A stretch of 64,000 bases of DNA from Chloroflexota bacterium (GTDB taxonomy: Bacteria; Chloroflexota; Anaerolineae; UBA2200): NCBI GenBank assembly GCA_014360755.1, contig JACIWX010000001.1, positions 248,001 to 312,000 on the forward strand, written 5' to 3'. The translations under genes were made by a program, and so were the position numbers. Positions within the stretch are counted from its first letter, which is position 1; each line of letters starts with the position of its first letter. Below, one piece after another: positions 53,241 through 62,067 of the stretch. The notes under the pieces are model-generated. The model was not told the origin of the DNA and made no database searches. It saw nothing but the letters and a program-made list of their open reading frames with translations.

Positions 53241-53255
53241 CTAATGAGGGGATAT

Positions 53256-53954
53256 TTAGCGATGGCGCCTGGTGTCTTGCTTCCTTTGGATCATGCGACG
53301 CATCAGGCGCCAAGCCGTCAAGGGCATAATGGATGCCACGGTAAGCGCGGGTACCAGGTATGGCGTTTTGGTAGTGTAGTGTAGCCGTGCGCGCTGCAGG
53401 TTAGTGAGAAATTCCTGCGGTGTCCGAAAATCATCCATTTCCGTCCAAGCACGGCCAATTTCGCAGGCAAAGTGCCCATCGGAACCGGCAGCAACGGGCA
53501 AGCCGTATTGCGCTGCTAGTTCACGGGCACGGCGGTCATCAACCGCAAAGGGAATCCGTGCATTGTAGCCTTCGAGCAAGTCCACCTGGTCCAGGATTTC
53601 ATAGAGTTTGTTTGTTACGATTTTCCCCGGCACACCTCGTGCCAAGGGATGGGGGATAAAGACCAGTCCCTTTTGCTCGTGGATGCGTGCCACCGTTTCC
53701 TCTGCACTGAGGTGCGGTGGGATCCGTTCCTCGATGAACAAGGCACCAATGCCGCCCTGCAGTGTGCCGATCTCTTCTCCCACGATTACCCGAAATGGCG
53801 CCCACTCCCTCAGGCGGAGGGCGCCTTCGATCTCATCATGGTCGAGGATTGCCACACCATCCAGTCCTTTTCGTTGTACGATGGCGGACAACTTTTCCAA
53901 GGAGAGGGTGCAATCATAGGAATAGCAGGTGTGGACGTGAAGGTCTAGGCGCAT
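53256..53954 (-). CDS. PHP-domain phosphoesterase
   Basis: 232 residues. Metal-binding motifs HVHTCYSYDC (His-x-His) and LDHDEIEGALRL, FIPHPLARGVPG, and GSDGHFACEIGRAW (Asp-x-His) match PHP family enzymes, which hydrolyse phosphate esters of small metabolites or nucleotides. The C-terminal basic stretch (RLMRRMIQRKQDTRRHR) follows a hydrophobic helix (LVPALTVASIMPLTAW), suggesting membrane attachment. No strong SD at the ATG. Confidence 0.85.
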   Translation of the reverse strand: MRLDLHVHTCYSYDCTLSLEKLSAIVQRKGLDGVAILDHDEIEGALRLREWAPFRVIVGEEIGTLQGGIGALFIEERIPPHLSAEETVARIHEQKGLVFIPHPLARGVPGKIVTNKLYEILDQVDLLEGYNARIPFAVDDRRARELAAQYGLPVAAGSDGHFACEIGRAWTEMDDFRTPQEFLTNLQRARLHYTTKTPYLVPALTVASIMPLTAWRLMRRMIQRKQDTRRHR

Positions 53955-54017
53955 AGGTCAGCAATGGATGTCAGCAGTAGTCAACGTGTTTTGGTCATTG
54001 GGATTTCACATTGGCTT

Positions 54018-55211
54018 TTACCATGCTGTCCTGGCTCGTTCTGCGACGATACGCTCATAGACCTGGATGGTTTTTTGGGCAATGCGCCGCCAGTTATATT
54101 CCTCCCGCACCACACGGTAGGCGTTTTCGGCACGCTGCGCAGCCCAATCAGGGCGAGCCAAAGTATGGTTGATGCCCCAAGCCAGCGACTCTGGGTTATC
54201 TGGATAGACAGTAATGCCTGTCTCAGCATGTTTGACGACTTCTTGCAAGCCCCCCACCAGGGAGACCACGACCGGCACTTTGGCAGCCATAGCTTCCAAA
54301 GCGACAATTCCGAACGGTTCATATAGGCTGGGGAATACGGCGCAGGAAGCCACTTTGTAGAGACGGTCGCGGTCCTCATCGGGGATAAAACCGGTGAACA
54401 ATACTTTGTGGCCAATCCCCAGGTCCCAAGCCCGTGCTCGTAGTGCTGGGAGCAGATCGCCCGTGCCTGCGATGACAAATTTAGCGGACGGGTTTTCCGC
54501 CAGCACGCGCGGTGCTGCTTCGACCAGAACATGCACACCCTTTTCATGGACAATACGCCCGACATAGAAGACGATTTTCTCGTCCGGCAAGGCGTACATG
54601 CTGCGGAATCGCGAGAGGTCCACTCCTTCCAGATGTTGGAAGCGGTCTACCTGCACGCCATTAGGGATAACGTCTATCTTGTCCGCTGGCGCCTTGAAAT
54701 AGTTGATCACTTCTTTTGCCATGTATTGGGAGCAGCAGATGATGCGCCAAGACTCATAGGTGAGCCACCATTCAACGCTGTGGATTGCCTTCTGCATATC
54801 GCTAACTAGGTGCCCCCGTGCACGGCCTTGTTCTGTGGCATGGATGGTGCTCAACAAAGGAATGCGAAAGTTGCGTTTCAACGCAGTAGCACTGAAAGCA
54901 GTCAGCCATTCGTGGTTGTGGATAAGGTCAATGCCCTTTTCTTGGCACAAGGTACCCCCCACTTGTTCCAGGCGGATGTTGGTTTGCCACACGCTCGTGT
55001 AAAAATCAGGCATAGGCACATCAGGGGGGTCCACGCGGTATACCGTGAGCCCATCGCCTTCTTCTTTTGCCTCGCCGCCAGCCCAGCGTGGGGTAACTAG
55101 ATGTACCTCGATCCCCGCTTGCACCAATGCGGGCACGAGTTCAGCGACATGGCGGCCCAATCCCCCCACGATATGGGGAGGGTACTCCCATGACAGCATC
55201 AAGATGCGCAT
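54018..55211 (-). CDS. GT4-family glycosyltransferase (glycogen synthase-like)
   Basis: 397 residues of two Rossmann domains. The N-terminal part is MLSWEYPPHIVGGLGRHVAE with Gly-Gly-Leu-Gly; the C-terminal part has FYVGRIVHEKGVHVLVEA, GTGDLLPALRARAWDLG and the donor-binding Glu-x7-Glu in LYEPFGIVALEAMAAK. These fit GT4 retaining enzymes using a sugar nucleotide. Resembles archaeal/bacterial glycogen-synthase-like GT4s in which a starch synthase catalytic domain starts the protein, but the acceptor is unknown. GGAGC precedes the ATG; the promoter is at 55294-55322. Confidence 0.88.
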   Translation of the reverse strand: MRILMLSWEYPPHIVGGLGRHVAELVPALVQAGIEVHLVTPRWAGGEAKEEGDGLTVYRVDPPDVPMPDFYTSVWQTNIRLEQVGGTLCQEKGIDLIHNHEWLTAFSATALKRNFRIPLLSTIHATEQGRARGHLVSDMQKAIHSVEWWLTYESWRIICCSQYMAKEVINYFKAPADKIDVIPNGVQVDRFQHLEGVDLSRFRSMYALPDEKIVFYVGRIVHEKGVHVLVEAAPRVLAENPSAKFVIAGTGDLLPALRARAWDLGIGHKVLFTGFIPDEDRDRLYKVASCAVFPSLYEPFGIVALEAMAAKVPVVVSLVGGLQEVVKHAETGITVYPDNPESLAWGINHTLARPDWAAQRAENAYRVVREEYNWRRIAQKTIQVYERIVAERARTAW

Positions 55212-55272
55212 GTGGCAAGCTCCTTCTGGTTTAGGTCAAATTAGGTCAAAACATGCACTTCCCTTTATCCAA

Positions 55273-55301
55273 TTGGCAAGCGCACGCGAATGCATTATAC
55301 T
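55273..55301 (+). promoter_or_regulatory. Promoter of the tandem-repeat protein at 55335
   Basis: TTGGCA at 55273-55278, 17-bp spacer, TATACT at 55296-55301. Its -10 overlaps that of the opposing promoter. Confidence 0.65.
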
Positions 55302-55322
55302 GTAGCGTAGCAAGCAAGCCAA
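55294..55322 (-). promoter_or_regulatory. Promoter of the GT4 glycosyltransferase, overlapping the opposing one
   Basis: Minus strand TTGGCT (55322-55317), 17-bp spacer, TATAAT (55299-55294). The two -10 boxes share 55296-55299. Confidence 0.65.
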
Positions 55323-55334
55323 AGGGAGGGAAAT

Positions 55335-55727
55335 ATGGAGGACATTGCCGAAGCTATCCGCAATGCATTAGTGGATGGGGAATTGCCATGCGCTTCTGCT
55401 TTTGTCGTTGCACAGCGCCTGGGGCTAGATCCTTTGAAAGTGGGGCAGGCGGCAGACGAGCTGGGAGTGCGCTTGTCCAAATGTCAATTGGGCCTCTTTG
55501 GATATGGGTCCAAAGCAGAGGGCAAGCATCGCCGCGTAGAACCGATGAAAGAGATACCTACCGAACTCGCTACCGCGATCCGCTCTGCTTTGGGTGAGGA
55601 TGGCAAGTTATCCTGTATTGCTGCCTGGCAGATCGCTGAAAAATTGAAGGTATCCCGACAGCAGGTGAGCAATGCAGCAGAAGGGATGGGCGTGCGCATC
55701 GGGCAATGCCAGTTGGGCGCGTTCTAG
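55335..55727 (+). CDS. Two-repeat protein with CQLG motifs (family not recognised)
   Basis: 130 residues in two similar halves of about 55. Each has IRxAL at the start, a Cys-bearing helix (LPCASAFVVAQRLGLDPLKV; LSCIAAWQIAEKLKVSRQQV), and ends in a Cys-Gln-Leu-Gly motif (VRLSKCQLGLFGYG; VRIGQCQLGAF). Helix-turn-helix-like spacing suggests a duplicated DNA- or RNA-binding fold, each half with two Cys that might bind metal or a cluster. No named family recognised. GGGAGGG precedes the ATG; the gene has its own promoter and no operon partner. Confidence 0.6.
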   Translation: MEDIAEAIRNALVDGELPCASAFVVAQRLGLDPLKVGQAADELGVRLSKCQLGLFGYGSKAEGKHRRVEPMKEIPTELATAIRSALGEDGKLSCIAAWQIAEKLKVSRQQVSNAAEGMGVRIGQCQLGAF

Positions 55728-55789
55728 GGGCTATCGCTGTTTTACAGATGACATGATGCGCATAATAGCGTTGCTTTTTACGACAAACA

Positions 55790-55981
55790 GGGAGTGTTGA
55801 AAATCTTTTCACCATGAGCGAAGTGAAGAGCCTGCCCTGAGTACACCGAAGGGGTCTCGCGTAACTTGAGCCGTATTTTCCCGGGTACTGCGAGATGCTT
55901 CGCTCCCCCTTCGCTTCGCTCAGGACAAGGCTCGGGGCGAAGGTTCAGCATGATATTGGAAGGGCTTTTTTCAACACCCTC
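55790..55981. mobile_element. MITE copy C (inverted relative to B)
   Basis: Starts GGAGTGTTGAAAATC and ends TTCAACACCCTC. Flanking ACAAACAG (left) and ACAAACTG (right) look like an 8-bp target duplication with one change. It fills most of the 316-bp gap between genes. Confidence 0.85.
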
Positions 55982-55993
55982 ACAAACTGAAAG

Positions 55994-56022
55994 TTGACGG
56001 AATCGGTGCTCCATTATAGAAT
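55994..56022 (+). promoter_or_regulatory. Promoter of the GNAT gene
   Basis: TTGACG at 55994-55999, 17-bp spacer, TAGAAT at 56017-56022; ATG at 56044. Confidence 0.6.
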
Positions 56023-56043
56023 CAATAAAAAGGGAGGAGGGAT

Positions 56044-56463
56044 ATGGTTATCCGGGACTTTCGGCCAGAGGATACAGAAGCGTTGGTGGAAATTCTAAAG
56101 GCAAATCTGCAGTATGGGGATCCGGCTACAGAGGGTCCGGAAGCCATGCTGCGGGTGCACGAATGCCCGGCCGCTGTCTTTCTGGTTGCGGAAGAGGATG
56201 GCAAGCCAGTGGGCTTAAGCCGTGGCGTGTATGATGGCTCCAAAGCGCTTATCCATATTGTTTCTGTCCATCCTGCTTATCAGCGGCGCGGTATCGGCAC
56301 AGCGCTGGTGCGCGAAACAGCCCGGCGTTTCAAGGAGCGGGGAGCAACAAACCTGGCGGTTACTGTGCCGGGGGATAACTTGGAGTTTTGGAAGAAACTT
56401 TCCTTCCGCATGACCACGCGCATTATGTTCGCGCATCCCATAGACAGCGTGATCGAAGGATAG
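56044..56463 (+). CDS. GNAT-family N-acetyltransferase
   Basis: 139 residues. MVIRDFRPEDTEALVEI starts the fold; motif A IVSVHPAYQRRGIGTALVRE (acetyl-CoA pyrophosphate loop, R-x-x-G-x-G/A), followed by LAVTVPGDNLEFWKKLSF, an Asn/Phe-type motif B, and FRMTTRIMFAHP at the end. GGAGG-rich leader before the ATG. Substrate unknown; the family transfers acetyl groups to amines. Confidence 0.88.
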   Translation: MVIRDFRPEDTEALVEILKANLQYGDPATEGPEAMLRVHECPAAVFLVAEEDGKPVGLSRGVYDGSKALIHIVSVHPAYQRRGIGTALVRETARRFKERGATNLAVTVPGDNLEFWKKLSFRMTTRIMFAHPIDSVIEG

Positions 56464-56505
56464 TCATCTGAGCAATTTCTGCGATGGCTTGATGCAAGGG
56501 GATTG

Positions 56506-57360
56506 TTATCTCTTTGCTTTTTTCGCTGGTTTCTCTTTTTGTTTGAGCTGCGAATAGAGGGCGAGCAGGTTTTCTTGGTGCAAATACTGCACTAGACCAT
56601 CGAGCGGGACACGTGATTTGCCACAGGATTCGATGTCTATTTTTGCCAGAGCGGATTCTGGCGCACCCTCTTGGACCAACTTTTGTACTTTATCATGAAT
56701 TATCTGCAGGTAGCGAAGGCTTGATTCGATTTCGTCTGCCAATTCGCCTTTGAGCAGCAACACCCCATGCCCCTGTACGACGCTTTCGGGTTTTAACGCG
56801 CGCACCGTGCGTAAGGATTGAGCCGTGGCATCGAGGTCACCCCAGACGATATATGGTACAGGCAATACCGCATCCCCGGCGAATAAAATGCGATCCCCCT
56901 CGACCATCACACCAATGGAATCCTGAGTATGCCCAGGGAGCGGCGTCAGATAGAGCGAACGGTTGCCCAGATGGATGAACATATCGTGTTCAAAGACGAT
57001 ATCGGGCAGGCGGATTTCGACTTCAGCCAGGGCTGGGTTGTCCCGCTTTGCTTCTGCTAGGCTTTGCTCTCCCCATTGCAGCAAAGTCTCACGGCAGAGG
57101 CGATGCGCTATAATTTCCGCCTCGGGGAACAAGTAGTTACCGTTGGTGTGGTCGGAATGAGAGTGTGTATTGATCACATAACGAATGGGGCCCTTGCTAT
57201 GCTGTTTGATAAAGGAGAGCATCTCCCGAGTCTCATGGGGAAAGGGGAGGGTATCAATAACGATCGTGCCTTCTGAAGTTAGGATGATGCCAGCAGTAAC
57301 TTGGGCATAAATGTCACTGCTGAACGTATATATGTCTTCGGCAACTCTGTCCCTTCTCAT
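56506..57360 (-). CDS. Metallo-beta-lactamase-fold hydrolase
   Basis: 284 residues from the ATG at 57360 (GGGGAAAATTCA upstream; an ATG at 57378 is weaker). Motif NTHSHSDHTNGNYLFP (His-x-His-x-Asp-His), then LPGHTQDSIGVMV, FAGDAVLP and VVQGHGVLLLKG provide metal ligands. The helix-rich C-terminus (VQKLVQEGAPESALAKID) fits the SoxH/glyoxalase-II-like group of hydrolases. Substrate unknown. The C-terminal tail is basic (KQKEKPAKKAKR). Confidence 0.85.
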   Translation of the reverse strand: MRRDRVAEDIYTFSSDIYAQVTAGIILTSEGTIVIDTLPFPHETREMLSFIKQHSKGPIRYVINTHSHSDHTNGNYLFPEAEIIAHRLCRETLLQWGEQSLAEAKRDNPALAEVEIRLPDIVFEHDMFIHLGNRSLYLTPLPGHTQDSIGVMVEGDRILFAGDAVLPVPYIVWGDLDATAQSLRTVRALKPESVVQGHGVLLLKGELADEIESSLRYLQIIHDKVQKLVQEGAPESALAKIDIESCGKSRVPLDGLVQYLHQENLLALYSQLKQKEKPAKKAKR

Positions 57361-57703
57361 TGAATTTTCCCCGTGCATGGATGTAGTCAGTGAGCCAGCT
57401 CACGAAAAAAGCGCCTCCGCCGTGCCGTGTGCACTTTAGTTTCGAACCTGCTCTCGCAGGTGGGAATCTAACCTCTGCGGTTTTGCCTCACCGTAACGGG
57501 TTACTACAGCCCCGAGAGGAAAGCGATCCCCGAATGAATCAAGTGTTGGCTCAAAACCTCTGGCGCATCACGAACACAGCAGATGACGCAACCATATATT
57601 AGCATAAAGAGTTCATAATGTCAAATTTGCCTCGTGCTTGAAAGCGAATCAATTGTCGACTTAAGGTAGTTACTTCCTGAGCGTCTTTAGGATCAGCGAG
57701 CCG
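57361..57703. other. Non-coding stretch, possible structured RNA upstream of the MBL gene
   Basis: On the minus strand a 130-nt span (about 57400-57530) contains ACCTGC-GAGA-GCAGGT (a GNRA-loop hairpin), a GTAAC-type hairpin and, near the 5' end of the MBL leader, GCGCTTTTTT followed by GTGAGC-TG-GCTCAC. It resembles a leader RNA with a terminator but matches no riboswitch I know. No gene is supported. Confidence 0.35.
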
Positions 57704-58819
57704 TTACCTTTTGCTATCTGTTGCCTGATGCCTCTGCCATACGGACCATCCGATGTATCCTACCGCCGTGAGCCATAGCACAGCAAAAATTACCAGCAGG
57801 AATGGATTGTTGCCTGCCTCTTCGGATCCACTTACCGGCGCGCTCGTTTTCACAGGAGTACTGGAGGGCAACGCCGTTGCTGTGGGCAGTGGGGTATCAG
57901 TTGGGACGAGGGTTAGGGTTGGTGTGGGTGCCTTTGTTTCCGTTGGCGCTGGGGTGGCAGTAGGCACGGTCGTTTCCGTTGGTATTGCGGTGGCCGGAAC
58001 AGTTGGCGTGCATGTGGGCGATGGCGTCGGTGGTTGAGTAGGCGTAACCGGTGTAGTCGGAGTTACTGTGGGTTTGGGAGGGATAACGGTCAGGCAAGCG
58101 TCGTCCCAATAGGACACATTGTGGGCTACAGCGAATTCGGGTTGTCCTTTGGTATAGACAGTGATGTAATCGGCTGCTGCTTTCGCAGTTACTTTCAGTT
58201 GTACCCAGGCGTCATAGGGCAGCCCTTGCTCGTTGACCCGACGCGTCTCGCGGTCTATCACCGGATCAGACCATATCATGTCCTCAGGGGGTGGCGCCCC
58301 AAACCCCGCTGGTTCCCGTCCGTAGGGATCAATTCCCGCATAGACACGATAGTTCCCGGGATGGTTCAAATCGGAGACCAATTCCCCGCCCGATGTCGAG
58401 GCTTCCTGACCGGTGTAGATCTGTACCCAAATGGAAAAAGTAACTGTGCTGCCTTTTGGTACCGCAACGCGCTGGTAGATACCTGCCATATGCACGGCAT
58501 AACTGGAGGAAAACTTTTGCGAGAATCGGCCCGCATGTACGCGATAGGTCGAGTAACGGCCTAAGCGTGTGATGTCCTCGACATCGAACTCTGCCTCTTG
58601 GCTATATGGCGCATAGCCCCATACACTCCACGGGTTCCATCCGGTAGCAACGATGGAAGAAGGCCGTGTGCCCATTTCGGCAGTATTCCGAGAACCCTCT
58701 TCGAAACTAGCATTAGCCAGGCGATTGCCCGGACAGGGTTCTTGGGAAAACGCGTGCATAGGGAACAAGGCTAGGATAAGGATCATGAGCGCGATGCTGA
58801 TCATCCAAAGCTTGGGCAT
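57704..58819 (-). CDS. Surface-anchored protein with Thr/Pro stalk
   Basis: 371 residues: signal peptide (MPKLWMISIALMILILALFP), a beta-sandwich region of the carbohydrate-binding kind (ANASFEEGSRNTAEMG, FSIWVQIYTGQEASTSGGEL, TVYTKGQPEFAVAHN), a stalk of about 95 residues of Thr/Pro/Ala/Val repeats (VIPPKPTVTPTTPVTPTQPP), then a C-terminal TM helix (NPFLLVIFAVLWLTAVGYIG) and a basic tail. Typical of cell-surface proteins in this lineage. TATAAT is near 58855-58860; AGGAGGAAA precedes the ATG. Confidence 0.8.
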   Translation of the reverse strand: MPKLWMISIALMILILALFPMHAFSQEPCPGNRLANASFEEGSRNTAEMGTRPSSIVATGWNPWSVWGYAPYSQEAEFDVEDITRLGRYSTYRVHAGRFSQKFSSSYAVHMAGIYQRVAVPKGSTVTFSIWVQIYTGQEASTSGGELVSDLNHPGNYRVYAGIDPYGREPAGFGAPPPEDMIWSDPVIDRETRRVNEQGLPYDAWVQLKVTAKAAADYITVYTKGQPEFAVAHNVSYWDDACLTVIPPKPTVTPTTPVTPTQPPTPSPTCTPTVPATAIPTETTVPTATPAPTETKAPTPTLTLVPTDTPLPTATALPSSTPVKTSAPVSGSEEAGNNPFLLVIFAVLWLTAVGYIGWSVWQRHQATDSKR

Positions 58820-58912
58820 GGTGTTGTTTCCTCCTGTAGGGATAAAGTGACATGATTATAATCGGGTTCGGCCGGGAGGTGAAATCAGGACGCTATGCGG
58901 CGCCTGTTGCTT

Positions 58913-60505
58913 TCAGCCGCCTTCTCCGAAAACCTGGGCTTCAAAACGGTAGAGCATAGCCCCTTTCTGCCAGGCATCGGGAGGTAATCCTGCTTTGAGA
59001 CAGACTTCTCGTAAAAACTCTTCGCGATCCCAGCCCCATTCTGTTGCCACTTGGGGCAAGAGCACACCCGCATAAGGGCCGCGGATGATATACAAGCCAT
59101 CCCGCCCTACCTGGATTTCGTTGACATCTTGGACGAGATAGAGGGGGGAGAGCACGGAGATTTCGATCTCTATCTCTGCCAGCTCGTTGGCGCTTACAGG
59201 TGGGAAGCGGGGGTCCTCGGTCGCTGCGGCGATAGCCATTTCCTGCACTGTGCGGTACAATTCCTGGTTGCTAGTCATGTGGCCAATGCAACCACGAAGT
59301 TGGCCCCTTCTCTTCAGCGTGACGAATGCGCCGCTTTGCTGAAGCAACGCGGGAGCGCGAACCTCATATTTAGGAATGGTTCCTTTGCTCAAGTACTGCT
59401 GCAGCGTCTCGCGAGCGATGCGCAGCAAGGTTGTTTTCTCTTCCTCATTTAGCATCAACATTGTTGCCTCCTCTTTCCAAAACATGATGGCACCGTATCC
59501 GACTACGCGATCTTTATCGCCATAGGGGGAATCACCCGAATTGGCATATTGGAGCACGGTAGCACGGTTGGCTCCTAGTTTTTGGGCAACCAGCATCGTT
59601 GTTAGCACCGCTCCTTCGCCGCATAGTGTGCAAAACAGATTGTCTATCCCGCTGCTAAGCCAATGATTGGTATTTGAAATGACTGCCTGTGGGTCAAGAG
59701 AGGTGATCGCCAACAGCGTGGCGTGGTCCACTCGCATGGCGTCTTCATAGTTGGGGTAATGAGACATGTCCGTGCTGGCGATAATCAGTGCCTTTTTGTC
59801 GCGCAGGACCTGGGCTAGAGCTGCGCTGAGCGCCTGGCAGTTTTCCCAGGACTGTTGCCCAATCAGGATAGGGACGAAGGGAGCGGGGCCGTGTGCTTGC
59901 AATAGGAAAGGTAACTCCACTTCAATAGAGTGTTCTGCCAATTGCGAACGGCGATCCGCAATAATGTGCTGCGGGTCAGAGGCTACTATTGCCTCGGCTA
60001 GTGCGCTGTCCACCGGTACAAGGCCCAAGGGAGTGGAGTAAGCACCCGTAGGCCAGACGGAAATGCGCTTGAAATCTGGGTCATAGTGATTGCCAGCAAC
60101 CACCACAATGGCTTCATACTTACGCCCTTCCAATTGCTTGAACGCTGCCGCAGCAACCGCCCCACTGTAAACATAACCAGCATGTGGCACAATCAGTGCG
60201 AGAGGCTCCTGTGGCTCCTGCTTTGCCTGTTGCAGTAGATGGTCCACCATTGCCTGCAATTCTGCAGGATCGGCAGGGTAAAACATGCCTGCAACTGCTG
60301 GTTGGCGGATGTCTTGTATAGCGATGGTGGCTGCCTGGGTGGGAGCAGATGTAGTGACTGGAGTGCTGATAGGCAATGGGGTGGTGCTATGGGAGGGCAG
60401 TGGAGTGGGAGTGTGCGGCGCAGCGCAAGACATCAGGACAACTGCCAGCAAGAGCGAACACCAGGCATAACCATTGCGAGGGAAGTTACTGATTTGGACG
60501 GGCAT
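58913..60505 (-). CDS. MEMO1-AMMECR1 fusion lipoprotein (AmmeMemoRadiSam proteins B+A)
   Basis: 530 residues. A lipoprotein-type start (LLLAVVLMSCAAPH) and Pro/Thr linker are followed by a MEMO1-like domain (about 60-330: AVAGMFYPADPAELQAMVDH, IVPHAGYVYSGAVAAAAF, VVAGNHYDPD, HSIEVELPFL, STDMSHYPNY) and an AMMECR1 domain (about 350-530: GAFVTLKRRGQLRGCIGHM, IAAATEDPRFPPVSANEL, IEIEISVLSPL). The two usually occur as separate proteins with a radical SAM partner. Fused and exported is unusual. GGAGG precedes the ATG at 60505. Confidence 0.87.
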   Translation of the reverse strand: MPVQISNFPRNGYAWCSLLLAVVLMSCAAPHTPTPLPSHSTTPLPISTPVTTSAPTQAATIAIQDIRQPAVAGMFYPADPAELQAMVDHLLQQAKQEPQEPLALIVPHAGYVYSGAVAAAAFKQLEGRKYEAIVVVAGNHYDPDFKRISVWPTGAYSTPLGLVPVDSALAEAIVASDPQHIIADRRSQLAEHSIEVELPFLLQAHGPAPFVPILIGQQSWENCQALSAALAQVLRDKKALIIASTDMSHYPNYEDAMRVDHATLLAITSLDPQAVISNTNHWLSSGIDNLFCTLCGEGAVLTTMLVAQKLGANRATVLQYANSGDSPYGDKDRVVGYGAIMFWKEEATMLMLNEEEKTTLLRIARETLQQYLSKGTIPKYEVRAPALLQQSGAFVTLKRRGQLRGCIGHMTSNQELYRTVQEMAIAAATEDPRFPPVSANELAEIEIEISVLSPLYLVQDVNEIQVGRDGLYIIRGPYAGVLLPQVATEWGWDREEFLREVCLKAGLPPDAWQKGAMLYRFEAQVFGEGG

Positions 60506-60532
60506 TCAAGTAATCCTCCCTTCTTGAATACA

Positions 60533-60736
60533 GAGAGTGTTGAAAAATGTTGTCACCCTGAGCAAAGCGAAGAGCCTGCCCTGAGTACACCGAAGGGGTC
60601 TCGCGTAACTTTAGCCGTATTTCCCCAAGTACTGGGAGATGCTTCACTTCCCCTTCGCTTTCCCTTCGCTTCGCTCAGAGCAAGGCTCAGGGCGAAGGTT
60701 CAACATGACATTGGAAGGGCTTTTTTCAACATCCTC
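60533..60736. mobile_element. MITE copy D, with clear target duplication
   Basis: Starts GAGAGTGTTGAAAAA and ends TTCAACATCCTC. GAATACAG is present at 60526-60533 and at 60737-60744 (8 bp, with the first G shared by the element), a direct duplication of the target. Confidence 0.9.
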
Positions 60737-60879
60737 GAATACAGAGCAAAGTAGTTTCGCTTTCTATTTTGTACTGCGCAATAGATGTGCCTTCAAGCAT
60801 TACAAGAAGGCTTTTTCGCCGTGCCTGACAACAGCAATAACCGGCGAGTGGATCATTATCTTTGGATATAAGTCGGCAT

Positions 60880-61914
60880 TCACCACTTGGCATGATGCTC
60901 CTCCGCCCAGCCAATCACGTCATGAATGTGTAGTTCCTCGCCATCATCGCTGCGCAACGTGCCATTATAGCGTCCAAACATTTGGTGGACTTCGCTGTAC
61001 AGCAAGAAGAGATCGCTCCGTGCCACGCGCTCTTTAAAGGGCACAAATTCCAGATCAAGGCGTCCATCGGGGGAATGTATCTTCCATGGCCGCATAAAGT
61101 TTTTCGCATCGTACTCGAAGGAGATTTGCTCCAGTTTATGGATGCGGCCATTGAGGATAAAGGCATTTTCCGTGGCGGCACTGGTGTCGCCAAAGCCATA
61201 GCCCATGTTCAAGCCCAACGTACGGCCATCGGGCAAGAAAGCCGAAGCGCTTGCCCATACCCAAAAGCTCTTGTATTCCCAAACTCCACGTCCCCAGTCC
61301 AGGTTGCCCAATGCACGATTAGGCTCGAAGTCAAAACGTCGCTGCCCGAGTTGCGCCCAGCCTGTAGCCGGCAGGCAGTTCACTTTGCGGTTATAGTAGA
61401 AACGGCGGCGTCCAATGGGGATAACGATGACCATGGATTCGTGCTGTGGAGGGCAATAAAGGGTTACATCGGCAGCAATGCCTTGGCCCTTGTGGAAAGA
61501 CGGCCAATCCACCTGCAGAAGACGCTTCTCTTCTTCCAGATGAAACGCGGCGCGGATGCGTCCGTTGTCAAAATAAGAATCACCCTGATCGCTGTTTCGC
61601 GCCAGGTAGATGCCTTTTCCCAGTGGCACCATGAGAGTATCCTCGATCAATTCTCCAGTGCGGAAGTCCAATAGGTAGGCGAAAACCAGCCCAAGGTAGC
61701 CGATATGGGATAGTGTCGCAGAGAAGAAATATTCAGGTGTCGTAACTCCATAGTAATCCCATCGTTTGATGCGCAGGAATTGCAGAGCGCGGAAAGGATA
61801 GAAGCGGACATTCTCGAGATTGCAATCCAAGAGCGGGTGCCGTGCCCAACCCACCTGTACGAGTTTGCCCTGCGCATCAAGCAGAGGGGATAGCGCAGTG
61901 ATTTCCTGTTGCAT
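60880..61914 (-). CDS. DUF2804 family protein
   Basis: 344 residues from the ATG at 61914 (GAGGAGAATTCTC upstream). Matches DUF2804: RIKRWDYYGVTTPEYFFSAT, VGLGFVFAYLLDF-like (LGLVFAYLLDFRTG), CLPATGWAQLGQRRFDFEP, GVWEYKSFWVWASASAFLPD, GLNMGYGFGDTSAATENAF. This family is distantly related to hydroxyneurosporene synthase-like lipocalin folds. Biochemical function is not known. Divergent from the radical SAM gene with about 150 bp between. Confidence 0.8.
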   Translation of the reverse strand: MQQEITALSPLLDAQGKLVQVGWARHPLLDCNLENVRFYPFRALQFLRIKRWDYYGVTTPEYFFSATLSHIGYLGLVFAYLLDFRTGELIEDTLMVPLGKGIYLARNSDQGDSYFDNGRIRAAFHLEEEKRLLQVDWPSFHKGQGIAADVTLYCPPQHESMVIVIPIGRRRFYYNRKVNCLPATGWAQLGQRRFDFEPNRALGNLDWGRGVWEYKSFWVWASASAFLPDGRTLGLNMGYGFGDTSAATENAFILNGRIHKLEQISFEYDAKNFMRPWKIHSPDGRLDLEFVPFKERVARSDLFLLYSEVHQMFGRYNGTLRSDDGEELHIHDVIGWAEEHHAKW

Positions 61915-62067
61915 GAGAATTCTCCTCGATTTCTTATGCCGCAATAGGAATAATAAATGAAAACATCCGGCAGGTCAAACGGATGCGGGTTCCTCTCTTG
62001 CTGTTTGCTTGAGGAGGTGAGCCAGATTAGAATAGGGCAACTCGGCAGTCTGAGCGAGGATTGTGAC

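Noticed and set aside
57542-57602. Short frame ending NTADDATIY that looked like a tmRNA tag or 4.5S RNA
   Set aside because: No tRNA-like domain, no GGTTCGA 3' end and no conserved SRP RNA core nearby.
60789-60816. Terminator-like hairpin GCCTTC...GAAGGC with T run on the plus strand
   Set aside because: No plus-strand gene ends nearby; the neighbouring genes run on the other strand.
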